This document shows, piece by piece, positions 9,220 through 17,928 of a DNA stretch of 64,000 nt. The position numbers and the translations under genes were made by a program. The first letter of the stretch is position 1; each line of letters opens with the position of its first letter. Source of the stretch: Acidaminococcaceae bacterium (GTDB lineage: Bacteria > Bacillota > Negativicutes > Acidaminococcales > Acidaminococcaceae); NCBI GenBank assembly GCA_022484685.1, contig JAKVKY010000005.1:1-64000 (forward strand), written 5' to 3'. The notes below the pieces were generated by a model. That model had not been told where the DNA came from, ran no database searches, and worked only from the letters and a program-made list of their open reading frames with translations.

Positions 9220-10383
9220 TTACTTCACCTTGGCAAAAATCATCCGGCCGGCACTCGTCTGCAAAATAGACGTTACCGCTACCGGCACCTTTTCACCTAC
9301 CAGGCGGCGGCCGCCTTCCACAACTATCATGGTACCGTCTTCCAGGTAAGCCACGGCCTGACCGGTGCTCTTGCCTTCTTTGACCAGCATTACTTCCAGT
9401 TCCTCACCCGGTGCGACAATCGGTTTTACCGCATTGGCCAGATCATTAATGTTAAGAACGGTGATTCCCTGAATAGATGCCACCTTATTTAAGTTAAAAT
9501 CATTGGTAATAATGGCAGCATGTTGGGCTTGCGCTAATTTTACCAGCTTACTATCCACTTCCGGGATATCCTCAAAATCAGTCTGCTCCACTACCACCTG
9601 CTTATTATCCTGCTGCAGCTGGGCAATTAAATCTAAGCCCCGGCGCCCCTTGGCCCGTTTTAAATCATCCGCAGAGTCGCTCATCCTTTGCAGTTCATCC
9701 AGGACGAAATGCGGTACCACCAGCCTGCCTTCCAGAAAGCCTGTCTTCCAGATATCGCTGATACGGCCATCAATGATGACACTGGTATCCAGAAGTTTAT
9801 CCTGACTGAACACGCGGCCTTCCGCTTTTTGAGCTTCTTCCAGAGCCTTCTCCGCCTTGGCAGCTTTCTCCGCCGCCTTAGTTTCACGCTTAACAGCCCT
9901 GGCATTGGCAACCCGGTTAAAATAACCTGTCAAATCCTGGTGTTTCCGCAAAGCTACCTTGGCGCCAACCACAGAAAAAATCAAGCTTAAAAAGAGAGGG
10001 ATATACGGCCCCACGATGGGTAACCTGGCAAAAGGCGCTCCCAGCAGATTAGCCAGGATCAAACCTACGCCGATACCAAAAATCATCACCATGATATCGC
10101 TGGTAGGCGCCCGATCCATGACGGCAGCCATGCGTTCACTATAACGCAGGATCAGATGAGTCAAATAGGGAGCTAAAGCCCAGCCCATACCGCCAAAAAT
10201 AAAAATGCCTACCACGCCTGAGACAATCTTGGCCGCGGCAATGCCGAAAAAGCCGTTCTTATAAATATCGTAGCCGAAAATGGTGGGGACCTGCGGAAGC
10301 AGGTTCTCCATGATAATGAGACCGGTTACTGCAAAAATAGCAGCCACGATAAAATTAATCAGCTTCTTAATCACTTGTTTCAC
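9220..10383 (-). CDS. Membrane-anchored PIN/TRAM-domain protein (YacL-like)
   Basis: A 387-residue integral membrane protein. About four hydrophobic segments fill residues 5-150, followed by an Ala/Lys/Glu-rich coiled linker (about 165-195). Then comes a PIN nuclease-like domain (about 198-320) with acidic residues in LDTSVIIDGRI, FVLDELQRM and IITNDFNLNKVA, and a C-terminal TRAM domain (about 325-387). Bacillus YacL occupies the same slot between disA and ispD. Here disA is missing. A GAAAGGAGGTG ribosome site precedes the start. The function of this family is not firmly known; nuclease activity is inferred from the PIN fold. Confidence 0.9.
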   Translation of the reverse strand: MKQVIKKLINFIVAAIFAVTGLIIMENLLPQVPTIFGYDIYKNGFFGIAAAKIVSGVVGIFIFGGMGWALAPYLTHLILRYSERMAAVMDRAPTSDIMVMIFGIGVGLILANLLGAPFARLPIVGPYIPLFLSLIFSVVGAKVALRKHQDLTGYFNRVANARAVKRETKAAEKAAKAEKALEEAQKAEGRVFSQDKLLDTSVIIDGRISDIWKTGFLEGRLVVPHFVLDELQRMSDSADDLKRAKGRRGLDLIAQLQQDNKQVVVEQTDFEDIPEVDSKLVKLAQAQHAAIITNDFNLNKVASIQGITVLNINDLANAVKPIVAPGEELEVMLVKEGKSTGQAVAYLEDGTMIVVEGGRRLVGEKVPVAVTSILQTSAGRMIFAKVK

Positions 10384-10521
10384 CTCCTTTCTCTAAATTA
10401 GCATCCTATATCTCACTTGGACATAGTAATACTTATATATATTTTACTACAATTTTCAAGATAATAATAGAGGAATAAAAAAGTTTTTCCCAGTTTCTCC
10501 AATTTCTTTCCCAGCTGTTCC

Positions 10522-10553
10522 CAAAACAAAAGCCCCGCCCGTAGACGAGGCTT
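10522..10553 (-). terminator. Intrinsic terminator after the 10559 gene
   Basis: On the minus strand, AAGCCTCG and CGGGGCTT form a GC-rich stem followed by TTGTTTTGG, directly downstream of the stop at 10559. Confidence 0.75.
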
Positions 10554-10558
10554 GCAAC

Positions 10559-11371
10559 TTATTCCATGATGGATAGATTTAAGATATCTTGCAGACTGGC
10601 CAGCGGCACAGAATAAACATGGATCCTGCCGGTCTTATCCAGGGAACCTGGATTGTAAACTACCACTAATGTCTTCGCGCCATCCACATAATATTCCTCA
10701 TTACCGTAAACCCGAATGTTCTTCTCAATCAGTACAGTTCTACCGGTTAACTTCTGGTAAGCCAAAGCATCTGCCTGTTCCTGTTTCGTAATTAATCCCT
10801 GCAGACGTTCCCGATAGTTGGTATTAAACTTAAATAGATCCCGCAGCGGTACCGGCCTTCCCTGTAGTAAATCATAGTTTACCGAATTCCAGAAATAACG
10901 ATGTTTAGCACCGGAAATATGGGTAAACTGTACCAGGGATAAAAAGTTATCCTTGCCAGTCTTTAGCTGATAGCCATGCAGGATACCTGGTTTAGTCGCC
11001 TCTTTCATGACCGGATGCCAGTTTTTTTGCACATACTTGGCCATCGCAGCTAAAAATTCTTCGTCGCCCTTGAGGACATCACCCTGATAGGTCTTATCAA
11101 ATTTATCCCGTTCCTGAACGGTTATACCTAAAGGTAAGACGCTGGTTATCGCCAGCAGCGAATTATGGGACAAATCCCGATTTACCCGCATCTCTATCGT
11201 TGCCCCACCCGCAGCGCCCCCGATGACGGGAGTGGTAATCTGAATTTTACCTGTCTTAAAGACATGATCCTTAATCTGTAAAGGTGCTGCCTGTCCCAGG
11301 CTCCCCGCACCTAAAAGCACTAAGTTTACCAGCAGCAACATAATCGTACATTTTTTTACCATCTTTACCAC
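10559..11371 (-). CDS. Exported protein, DUF3298/RsiV-like
   Basis: A 270-residue secreted protein. It has a basic start, a hydrophobic signal segment (about residues 8-24) and a likely cleavage site after GQA. The middle part (NVDLSHNSL-like strand, then FWNSVNYDLLQGRPVPLRDLFKFNTNYRERL) resembles the DUF4163/DUF3298 pair seen in RsiV anti-sigma factors and in PdaC. Here there is no cytoplasmic anti-sigma domain and no adjacent sigma gene, so a role as anti-sigma factor is unlikely. The target is unknown. The gene is divergent from the phosphoesterase gene at 11499. Confidence 0.6.
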   Translation of the reverse strand: MVKMVKKCTIMLLLVNLVLLGAGSLGQAAPLQIKDHVFKTGKIQITTPVIGGAAGGATIEMRVNRDLSHNSLLAITSVLPLGITVQERDKFDKTYQGDVLKGDEEFLAAMAKYVQKNWHPVMKEATKPGILHGYQLKTGKDNFLSLVQFTHISGAKHRYFWNSVNYDLLQGRPVPLRDLFKFNTNYRERLQGLITKQEQADALAYQKLTGRTVLIEKNIRVYGNEEYYVDGAKTLVVVYNPGSLDKTGRIHVYSVPLASLQDILNLSIME

Positions 11372-11498
11372 CCCTCATGTTTTATTATACAACATCACAC
11401 CTCTCGTTGCACGGTAGTATAAATATTTTGGTGACAAGCAAACTAAAAAGTGTTATCTTCATGGTGATGAGGAATGATTTTAACGAGGTGAGAGAATC

Positions 11499-12488
11499 AT
11501 GTTAAAAAAAATTTTCAGTCTGGCCCTGGTTGTCTACAGTACCTGTGCTTGTCTTAGCGTCGTACCGGCAGTTCAGGCTAAGACCGCACCAACACAGGAC
11601 TATAAACGCATCGTCATCGTCAGCGATGCTCATTATCCCAGTAAAAGTAACCGTTTCACCCAGCCTGACGTCTGGCAGCAGAAAGTAAACCGCAAAATAA
11701 AGGCAGCCAAAGATATTAACAGCTGGCAGGATGTGAACCTGGTCGCCTTCACCGGCGATCTGGTAGCTTTAACCGGCAGCGAACACGACCGGGAACTGGC
11801 TAAAAGTTACGTGGATCTGTTTAGCAAACCTAAAGCTATCATGGCCGGTAATCATGAATTTACCTATCAAGATATCCGCGGAGCTAACGGCAAGCTCGTA
11901 CATGCCTCCTTGCCGGAACAGCAGGCCAAACTTCAGGCCTTTCAAGCAGATTTTGGCCTGAAGCACCTCTATCGGGCTAAAAAAATGGGTCCCTACGAAT
12001 TAATTTTCCTGTCCCCTGAACCCGTAACCGGCAAACATCTTTGTGAAATATCGCCCCGCCAGCTAACCTGGCTAGACAAACAACTAGCCGCACATCCGGA
12101 ACAGCCAACCCTAATCTTTTTCCATGCGCCTCTCTTTGATACCCTGGCCAAAACCAGTAAGGCTGGCAAGACAGGCAATATTTATGCCGAACCCCACAAG
12201 CAGCTGATGCAAATCTTGCGCCGGTACCCCCAGATAAAACTTTGGGTAAGCGGCCATACCCATACCCCACCTACCAATCCCAGTTTTGCTTCTCCCCATA
12301 ATTACACCCATGGTATCTTAGATGTCTATAATCCGACCCTGGACGGGAAACGCATCTGGACCAACTCGCTGTACCTGTATCCTGATAAGATCGTCATCAA
12401 GACTTTTGACCATCAGGCACAGAAATTCCTGGATAAATTTACCCGGACAGTACCGGTAAATAATACCGCCGTCTCGAAAGCTGCTTAA
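11499..12488 (+). CDS. Exported calcineurin-like metallophosphoesterase
   Basis: A 329-residue secreted phosphoesterase. The signal peptide covers residues 1-27 (hydrophobic core, VQAKTA cleavage region). Metal-binding motifs of the calcineurin fold follow in order: VSDAHYP (near 45), FTGDLVAL (near 86), MAGNHEF (near 120), FFHAPLFD (near 208) and WVSGHTHTPP (near 249). It probably hydrolyses a phosphoester outside the membrane, but the substrate cannot be read from the sequence. The AACGAGGTGAG ribosome site is well placed. It ends against a shared terminator with the convergent gene at 12623. Confidence 0.85.
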   Translation: MLKKIFSLALVVYSTCACLSVVPAVQAKTAPTQDYKRIVIVSDAHYPSKSNRFTQPDVWQQKVNRKIKAAKDINSWQDVNLVAFTGDLVALTGSEHDRELAKSYVDLFSKPKAIMAGNHEFTYQDIRGANGKLVHASLPEQQAKLQAFQADFGLKHLYRAKKMGPYELIFLSPEPVTGKHLCEISPRQLTWLDKQLAAHPEQPTLIFFHAPLFDTLAKTSKAGKTGNIYAEPHKQLMQILRRYPQIKLWVSGHTHTPPTNPSFASPHNYTHGILDVYNPTLDGKRIWTNSLYLYPDKIVIKTFDHQAQKFLDKFTRTVPVNNTAVSKAA

Positions 12489-12563
12489 GCTAAAATCAGC
12501 AGCCGCAAGCACCGTTTCCTGGTCTAGTTCTTAATGCAATATCCAATATCCAACCTCAACAGT

Positions 12564-12601
12564 AAAAAAATGGCAGCGACTTAACATCGCTGCCATTTTT
12601 C
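12564..12601. terminator. Bidirectional intrinsic terminator
   Basis: A perfect stem (TGGCAGCGA with TCGCTGCCA) flanked by A7 on one side and T5 on the other. It serves the convergent genes ending at 12488 and 12623. Confidence 0.9.
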
Positions 12602-12622
12602 TTACTACTGCACGCCTCAATC

Positions 12623-13360
12623 TCAAGTATTATACAGGCTCAACCTCACACTCTTAGGATAATTAGTGAACCAAAGATATTCTCCGTCCGCAATCCGGTT
12701 AGGACCACCGTCGTTGCCAGTTACCGGCATCTTCGTTAAGCCGTATCTTTGTTTAAAATCTGCCAGCGGCGAGTTCGCCTTCAGGTTGCTGTTCTCAAAA
12801 TTCAACGGGCTGTTAGCCGCCACCGTAATATTATAAACGATACCATTATCCAGTCCCAGCTGCAAACCTTTTTGATCATAAAATAAGATTTTAGTTTGCT
12901 TGTCTTCACGTTCAGGCCGGCCTAAAGTACGCAGTGCTTCTTCCCGGGACATGCCTAAAAAAGCGCCGCCGATAGACTCAGAATAATGTGCTTCCCAGCT
13001 GCGACGCAGGGGGCGTCCGTTTAAAAATAAATACTGGTGGGAATTATCACTGCTGGCAAAATGCCAGCCGATACGCAGTTCACTGACGATACCGTCACTA
13101 CCGTTAACTCTGAAAAGGCAGCTGCCTGGATCACCGCCCACAAAACCATAGCCACCTTCTACTGCCGCCCCGCTAATCGTGGTAGGCGTTATAACCAGGG
13201 CCTGATTACCATTAGTATAATACCAGGTTCCGCTTAGCTTCTTGAGCAGCTGCGTGGTCATCTCATCAGACTCACGTGGCGCCGCAACCTCTGCTGCCAA
13301 AGCGGCTCCGCTTGTCACCATTACTAACAATAAACACAGACACAACCATAACTTTTTCAT
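12623..13360 (-). CDS. Exported protein of unknown function
   Basis: A 245-residue secreted protein with a clear signal peptide (residues 1-23, cleavage after ALA). The central segment MSREEALRTLGRPEREDKQTKILFYDQKGLQLGLDNGIVYNI resembles the 'mechanism-of-assembly' style repeat of SmpA/OmlA-like domains: a short helix, LG-x-P, then strands. A second, weaker copy follows near ANSPLADFKQRYGL. The same pattern occurs in the exported proteins at 21165 and 24014. I do not recognise a function. The start has AGGAGG nine bases ahead. A hairpin terminator separates it from the upstream lipoprotein gene. Confidence 0.7.
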   Translation of the reverse strand: MKKLWLCLCLLLVMVTSGAALAAEVAAPRESDEMTTQLLKKLSGTWYYTNGNQALVITPTTISGAAVEGGYGFVGGDPGSCLFRVNGSDGIVSELRIGWHFASSDNSHQYLFLNGRPLRRSWEAHYSESIGGAFLGMSREEALRTLGRPEREDKQTKILFYDQKGLQLGLDNGIVYNITVAANSPLNFENSNLKANSPLADFKQRYGLTKMPVTGNDGGPNRIADGEYLWFTNYPKSVRLSLYNT

Positions 13361-13373
13361 CGCGAACCTCCTG

Positions 13374-13397
13374 TAAAAAATCCTGCCCCCGCAGGAT
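13374..13397 (-). terminator. Short intrinsic terminator between two minus-strand genes
   Basis: The arms ATCCTGC and GCAGGAT (7 bp, 4-base loop) are followed on the minus strand by TTTTTT. It lies between the lipoprotein gene at 13458 and the start of the 12623 gene. Confidence 0.75.
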
Positions 13398-13457
13398 AAA
13401 CCTGTTAATTAAATTATAACGTACCCGGTCTGCCTTGGCAAACCTGTTTTGCTGCCA

Positions 13458-14375
13458 TCACTGATAAATTTCTCTGGCCACCAGCCGGGAAAGTTGGACC
13501 ATATCCTGTGTGACGGTACCCGGTCCATAATTTTCCTTCGTCATGATAATCAGCAGATAATCTCCCTTAGGATTATAAATGATGCCTCCGTCATGCAGAT
13601 AGCCTTCCAGCTCCCCCGTCTTATGGGCAAAAACGCTGCCGGCCGGCAAACCTACGGCAATCTTATCGTTATCAGTCTGTCCCTTTAAAATTTCCAGCAT
13701 GGCTGCGTCCGCCCCGGGGTTCACGCATTGATGACGATATAGTTTACTAAAAATCTTCGCTAAATCCTGCACACTGGTAAAATTTTCCCGGCCCTGACGC
13801 TGCGCCGTAAAATCCATCATACACCGCTGCAATTTTGTGTCACGATAGCCCTGTTCCGTTATATAGCGCTGGATATTGGTCATCCCCAACCTGTCAATTA
13901 TCATATTAGTAGCCACATTATCGCTATCCACCACCATCTTGGTCAATAAATAGTGGATGCTGAGCGGCGTACCATTACGCAGCCCCTGGATGTTACCGGC
14001 GCCACCCACTTTATCACTTTGTTGTAAGGTAATGGTTTCCTGCTCCGTCAATTTTCCCTGCTGCATCTGCTGATAGGCGTACGCCAGAATGTACATCTTA
14101 ATCATACTGGCCGAAGGCAGGATCTCGCTTTTATTCACATAAACCCGCTGTTTCCGCAAATCCTGCACATAAACATTAAAATCAGCATGACCATTAGTAA
14201 GCACCGGCTTCAGCGCCGCCGCCATCTTATCCCGGAAAACTTCCTCCGGCAGCTTTTCTGTTTGCGCGGCAGCCGGCACTTCTGCCTTAGCTACCGTCTT
14301 GGCATCCGTAGGTACGGTCATACACCCTGCCATAAAAATACTACAGGCCAGTACTGCTAAAAACTGTTTCCACAT
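13458..14375 (-). CDS. Class A beta-lactamase-fold serine hydrolase, lipoprotein
   Basis: A 305-residue lipoprotein: signal peptide with lipobox MAGC at residues 15-18. It has the class A penicillin-recognising fold: SASMIKM (nucleophile S and K, near residue 88), DSDN (near 156, equivalent to SDN) and HKTGE (near 262, equivalent to KTG). At the omega-loop position, where true class A beta-lactamases have EPELN, the sequence reads CMMDF. The general-base glutamate and the asparagine are therefore missing. It belongs to the 'beta-lactamase2' family and is unlikely to destroy penicillins efficiently. A peptidoglycan peptidase or esterase role is possible. Orientation is divergent from the flavoprotein gene at 14542. 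Confidence 0.82.
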   Translation of the reverse strand: MWKQFLAVLACSIFMAGCMTVPTDAKTVAKAEVPAAAQTEKLPEEVFRDKMAAALKPVLTNGHADFNVYVQDLRKQRVYVNKSEILPSASMIKMYILAYAYQQMQQGKLTEQETITLQQSDKVGGAGNIQGLRNGTPLSIHYLLTKMVVDSDNVATNMIIDRLGMTNIQRYITEQGYRDTKLQRCMMDFTAQRQGRENFTSVQDLAKIFSKLYRHQCVNPGADAAMLEILKGQTDNDKIAVGLPAGSVFAHKTGELEGYLHDGGIIYNPKGDYLLIIMTKENYGPGTVTQDMVQLSRLVAREIYQ

Positions 14376-14541
14376 CCTACCACACTTTCCCTCCCAAGGT
14401 TAAAATCTTTAACCCATCAATTAACTCTTTAATTATACCGTAAATAGCAGAGAAAAACAAAAAGAGAAAATAGCAACTGTCTGCTCTAAAAATAAAAACT
14501 GTGTTATAATTTAGAGAGTATGGAGAAAGAAGGAATAGCAA

Positions 14542-15084
14542 ATGAAAAAAGTAGTTATCCTGGCAGGCAGTCCTCATGTCAACGGTACCACGGCCGCCCT
14601 GGTCGAACATTTATTATACGGCGCTCAGGCTGTAGGTCATAAGGTAGACCGTTTTAATGTTGCCACTTTAAAGATTGGCGGTTGCAAAGCCTGCATGGCC
14701 TGCCGTAAACCCGGCGGTCCCGGCGTCTGCGTCCAAAAAGACGATATGGCCAAGGTCGGTGCCGCAGTGGCTGCCGCTGATGTGGTCGTTTTCGCCACTC
14801 CGCTCTATTATTCTGATATGACCTCCCAACTCAAAGCTACCATCGACAGGTTTTTCAGCTTTGGTGAAAGCATGAAGAAACCCAAAGATGTGTATTTGCT
14901 GTTGGCCTGTGGCGGTCCTGACCCCAAGGCTTTGACACCGGTGATCAGTGTTTTTGAAGCCATGTGTGCTTATCTGGGCTGGACCATTAAGGGCAAAGTA
15001 TTGGCCAGCTGTTGTATGGATGCCGGCGCCTTAGCCAAGACGCAGCATTGCATGACGGCCTACGAGATGGGACAAAAAATTTAA
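14542..15084 (+). CDS. Flavodoxin-fold NAD(P)H-dependent oxidoreductase
   Basis: A 180-residue FMN reductase/flavodoxin-like protein. The phosphate-binding loop GSPHVNGTTAALVEHLL starts at residue 9, and the flavin-contacting TPLYYSDMTSQLK lies near 93. A cysteine cluster GCKACMACRKPGGPGVC (residues 48-64) resembles the iron-sulfur site of archaeal and clostridial Isf flavoproteins, but the last spacing (eight residues) is longer than the classical five. It may therefore bind a cluster or only zinc or nothing. A TATAAT at 14505-14510 provides a likely -10 box; the -35 is poor. The physiological electron acceptor is unknown. Confidence 0.85.
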   Translation: MKKVVILAGSPHVNGTTAALVEHLLYGAQAVGHKVDRFNVATLKIGGCKACMACRKPGGPGVCVQKDDMAKVGAAVAAADVVVFATPLYYSDMTSQLKATIDRFFSFGESMKKPKDVYLLLACGGPDPKALTPVISVFEAMCAYLGWTIKGKVLASCCMDAGALAKTQHCMTAYEMGQKI

Positions 15085-15130
15085 GCAGTCTCGCACTTTC
15101 TTAACCCCTGTATATTTATCCTGGCCACGT

Positions 15131-15168
15131 AAAAAAGCTGGTGTGCTTACGCACATCAGCTTTTATTT
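15131..15168. terminator. Bidirectional intrinsic terminator
   Basis: An AAAAAGCTG-x-TGTGC / GCACA-x-CAGCTTTT hairpin with A and T runs on both sides, between the convergent genes ending at 15084 and 15215. Confidence 0.88.
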
Positions 15169-15214
15169 TGCGTACTATTTTTACCAAAGATTTAAAACCA
15201 GCCGTGGCCGGGAG

Positions 15215-15748
15215 CTATTTCCCTGTAGCTTTCTCAGCCGCTACATTCTTCTTACCGGCGGATGTGTCCAGTTTAGCTTCCCTTGTTTCTAAAAGGCGTT
15301 TCTTTTTAGCCTTATATTCATCATAATGCCGTTTACCATCGGCATAAGCAACTTTCTGGGCCTCTGTTTCCAGATTGACCTGTTTTACCGGCATGGGCCT
15401 GCTGTTCCTATCTAAAGCTACCATGGTAAAATAGGCACTCAGCGCCTTTTGCGGCTTACTAAAATGCTGTAAATCTTCCGCTTCCACTTTTACCGCCACT
15501 TCCATGGATGTACGACCTACGAAAACCACCTCAGCACTGCATACTACCAGATCACCAATCAGGATAGGTAAATGAAATTCCAGTTCATCAACCCTGGCCG
15601 TAACAACGTTAGCACGGGCATAACGCCGCGCCGCCGCATAGGCGGCTGAATCCATCAATTTCATGATTTCACCGCCGTGGACATTGCCGCTGGGGTTCGC
15701 ATTACTGGGCATCATTACTTCGCTGATAATAATTTTACTTTCTTCCAT
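15215..15748 (-). CDS. Hotdog-fold acyl-CoA thioesterase
   Basis: A 177-residue thioesterase of the YciA/BACH type, which hydrolyses acyl-CoA. The start MMPSNANPSGNVHGGEIMKLMDSAAYAAARRYA holds the conserved N-P-x-G-x-x-H-GG active-site stretch with its catalytic aspartate. Next come a VDELEFHLPILIGDLVV strand pair and ALSAYFTMVALD. The last 45 residues are a charged Lys/Ala-rich tail that most homologues have in shorter form. Monocistronic as far as can be seen, with a GAGGAGG-like ribosome site. Confidence 0.9.
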   Translation of the reverse strand: MEESKIIISEVMMPSNANPSGNVHGGEIMKLMDSAAYAAARRYARANVVTARVDELEFHLPILIGDLVVCSAEVVFVGRTSMEVAVKVEAEDLQHFSKPQKALSAYFTMVALDRNSRPMPVKQVNLETEAQKVAYADGKRHYDEYKAKKKRLLETREAKLDTSAGKKNVAAEKATGK

Positions 15749-15841
15749 ATAAAAACCTCCTCAGGTTCAGGAATTTTAACTTTGATGGTGTTCATTGTAT
15801 CATATACGCCCAAGGGCGACAGTGAACTTTTTGTTAAATAT

Positions 15842-15871
15842 AAAAAGACCCCGGGTCAAAACCCAGGGTCT
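15842..15871 (-). terminator. Intrinsic terminator after carD
   Basis: AGACCCTGGGT and ACCCGGGGTCT pair around TTTG, followed on the minus strand by TTTTTATATTT, eight bases beyond the carD stop. Confidence 0.88.
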
Positions 15872-15879
15872 GCAGTAAC

Positions 15880-16362
15880 TTAGGCTAATAATTTATCAAT
15901 CCAGACTTCTGCTTCATCCAAAGACGTGGCTTTGGCAATACAAATTTCACTGGCCAGTATTTCCCGGGCATTGGTCAGCAAACGTTTCTCCCCCGTCGAC
16001 AACTTTTTATCATGATCCTGCACCGAAAGCACGCGTATCACTTCTGCTAATTCCAGCACATCACCGCTCTTCATCTTATCCAGATAAATAGCAAAACGGC
16101 GGTTCCAGGTGATACTGCGCAAATTGCTGCCGGTCCTGTCTTTCAGGACCTTGGCAATCTTCGTCACTGTTTTTTTATCACTAACCGGTCTCAAACCCAC
16201 CTTTTCCACACTTAGAAAAGGTACATGCACTTTCATGCCTCCGAGCAGCATGGTCAGTACCAGATACTTGGTCGGCTGGTTGGCAAACATCCGTTCTTCC
16301 ACCCCGACAACTTTTCCGGCACCATGCATGGGGTAGACCACGTTATCCCCAATGCTAAACAT
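15880..16362 (-). CDS. CarD/CdnL-family RNA polymerase-binding regulator
   Basis: A 160-residue CarD-type protein. The N-terminal Tudor-like RNA polymerase-interacting domain reads FSIGDNVVYPMHGAGKV ... YLVLTMLLGGMKVHVPF (residues 2-55). The rest is helical (about 70-160) and would contact the upstream fork of the promoter. It includes a conserved tryptophan in SITWNRRFAIYLDKMKSGD. The family stabilises open complexes, often at rRNA promoters. In Firmicutes carD often lies near radA or ispD, as here. Confidence 0.9.
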   Translation of the reverse strand: MFSIGDNVVYPMHGAGKVVGVEERMFANQPTKYLVLTMLLGGMKVHVPFLSVEKVGLRPVSDKKTVTKIAKVLKDRTGSNLRSITWNRRFAIYLDKMKSGDVLELAEVIRVLSVQDHDKKLSTGEKRLLTNAREILASEICIAKATSLDEAEVWIDKLLA

Positions 16363-16474
16363 CCCTCAACCCTCCACGAACTAATCTTATGAGTTCATTT
16401 TAGCATTTTTCCTTCCAAGTGTCAAATTTGGTATTATATCATAGTGTACAGATGGCTGTCAACAATATTTACAT

Positions 16475-16530
16475 AAAAAAACAACCAGGCTGCAATTTTT
16501 TCCGTAAAGATACGCAAAACGCAACCTGGT
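16475..16530 (-). terminator. Intrinsic terminator after radA
   Basis: A 10-bp stem (ACCAGGTTGC with GCAGCCTGGT, one G-T pair) encloses a 30-odd-base loop and is followed on the minus strand by TTGTTTTTTT, just past the radA stop. Confidence 0.8.
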
Positions 16531-16551
16531 GCCCGTCATTACCATATATTT

Positions 16552-17928
16552 TTAAGAAAAGATAGCCGCAACAGCAGCAGCTACGCTCCGTACCTGCACA
16601 ATCTGGTTTTTAGTGATGCCGCCCAGTTGGTTGGTACTTAACCTTCCTGCCGGCACGACAAACTTTTTAAAGCCCAGTTTGGCCGCAGCAGCTATTCTTC
16701 TTTCAGGAGCCGCTACCCGGCGTACTTCGCCGGTCAGCCCTACCTCGCCAAAAGTCAAAAGCCCATACGGAACCGGTTTATCCCGCATACTGGACACCAG
16801 CGCGGCAATAACTGCCAGATCGGCTGCCGTTTCCTTAACACGCATCCCGCCTACCACATTCACGTAGGCGTCGTAGGTGCCGAAATCCATACCTTTATGT
16901 TTTTCCAGGATAGCAATCAGCATGTTCAACCGGTTAAAATCAAAGCCTACCGCTGTCCGCCGTGGCAGACCGAAAGGCGTCCTGCTCACTAAAGCCTGAA
17001 ATTCTGTCAGGATAGGGCGATTGCCTTCCAGACAACCGCAGACTACCGCGCCTGTCACTGCCTGTTCCCTTTCTTCCAGGAACAAGCCTTCCGGATTGGC
17101 AATCTCTTTGAGCCCGCCTTCCTCCATAGAGAAAATACCGCTCTCATTGGTACTGCCAAAACGATTCTTTAAGGCCCGCAGTACCCTGAAAGCATAACTC
17201 CGGTCTCCTTCGAACTGCAAGACCACGTCCACCATGTGCTCTAAAAGTCTGGGACCTGCAATATTACCTTCTTTGGTCATATGTCCCACAATCAGGACCG
17301 CAATCCCGGTGGTCTTGGCAAAACGCAGCAGCCGGGCCGTACATTCCCGGACCTGCCCCACGCTGCCAGCAGTCGTTTCCACTGCCTCCGTAAACATGGT
17401 CTGGATAGAATCCACCACCAAAAGGGCTGGGTTCACCTTTTCCGCCTGGTCCAAAATATGATCCAGGTTGGTTGCCGTCAACAACAGCAGGCTGTCCGAA
17501 CACTTGCCCAGGCGTTGCGCTCTTAGTGCTGTCTGCTCTTCGCTCTCTTCGCCGCTGACATAAAGACACTTTAACTGTCGCTCAGACAGACGCATTACCA
17601 CGTCCAACAGGATCGTGGACTTACCGATGCCGGGATCACCGCCCAAAAGTACCAAAGACCCTGGCACGATGCCACCGCCCAAAACCCGGTCAAACTCACC
17701 GATGCCGGTGACAATGCGTTCCACCTGGGTCTGGCTGATATTGGCTAAAGTCTTGGGAATGCCTGTTTCCATGAATTTCAGGAAACTTTTGGTAGTTCCC
17801 TGAACGGAAGGTACAGCCGTTTCTTCCACCAAGCTGTCCCAGGTGCCGCATTCCGGACATTTTCCCAACCAGGAAACAGTGGTATATCCGCAATTCTGAC
17901 AGACATATTTAACCTTAGCTCTGGCCAT
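16552..17928 (-). CDS. radA: DNA repair protein RadA
   Basis: A RecA-like helicase for branch migration in recombination and repair. The 458 residues have the standard layout: zinc finger CQNCGYTTVSWLGKCPECG (residues 9-27), Walker A GGDPGIGKST (near 95), the RadA-specific KNRFGSTNE (near 253), and a Lon-protease-like C-terminal domain (about 270-458). It overlaps clpC by 14 bases, so the two are translationally coupled in the ctsR-clpC-radA operon. Confidence 0.97.
   Translation of the reverse strand: MARAKVKYVCQNCGYTTVSWLGKCPECGTWDSLVEETAVPSVQGTTKSFLKFMETGIPKTLANISQTQVERIVTGIGEFDRVLGGGIVPGSLVLLGGDPGIGKSTILLDVVMRLSERQLKCLYVSGEESEEQTALRAQRLGKCSDSLLLLTATNLDHILDQAEKVNPALLVVDSIQTMFTEAVETTAGSVGQVRECTARLLRFAKTTGIAVLIVGHMTKEGNIAGPRLLEHMVDVVLQFEGDRSYAFRVLRALKNRFGSTNESGIFSMEEGGLKEIANPEGLFLEEREQAVTGAVVCGCLEGNRPILTEFQALVSRTPFGLPRRTAVGFDFNRLNMLIAILEKHKGMDFGTYDAYVNVVGGMRVKETAADLAVIAALVSSMRDKPVPYGLLTFGEVGLTGEVRRVAAPERRIAAAAKLGFKKFVVPAGRLSTNQLGGITKNQIVQVRSVAAAVAAIFS

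Noticed and set aside
13458-14375. Antibiotic-resistance beta-lactamase
   Set aside because: The omega-loop glutamate and asparagine of class A enzymes are missing; kept only as a beta-lactamase-fold hydrolase.
10559-15748. Mobile island splitting the ctsR-sigH housekeeping cluster
   Set aside because: No integrase, transposase, inverted ends, direct repeats or tRNA boundary; base composition looks like that of the neighbours. Ordinary rearrangement is more likely.
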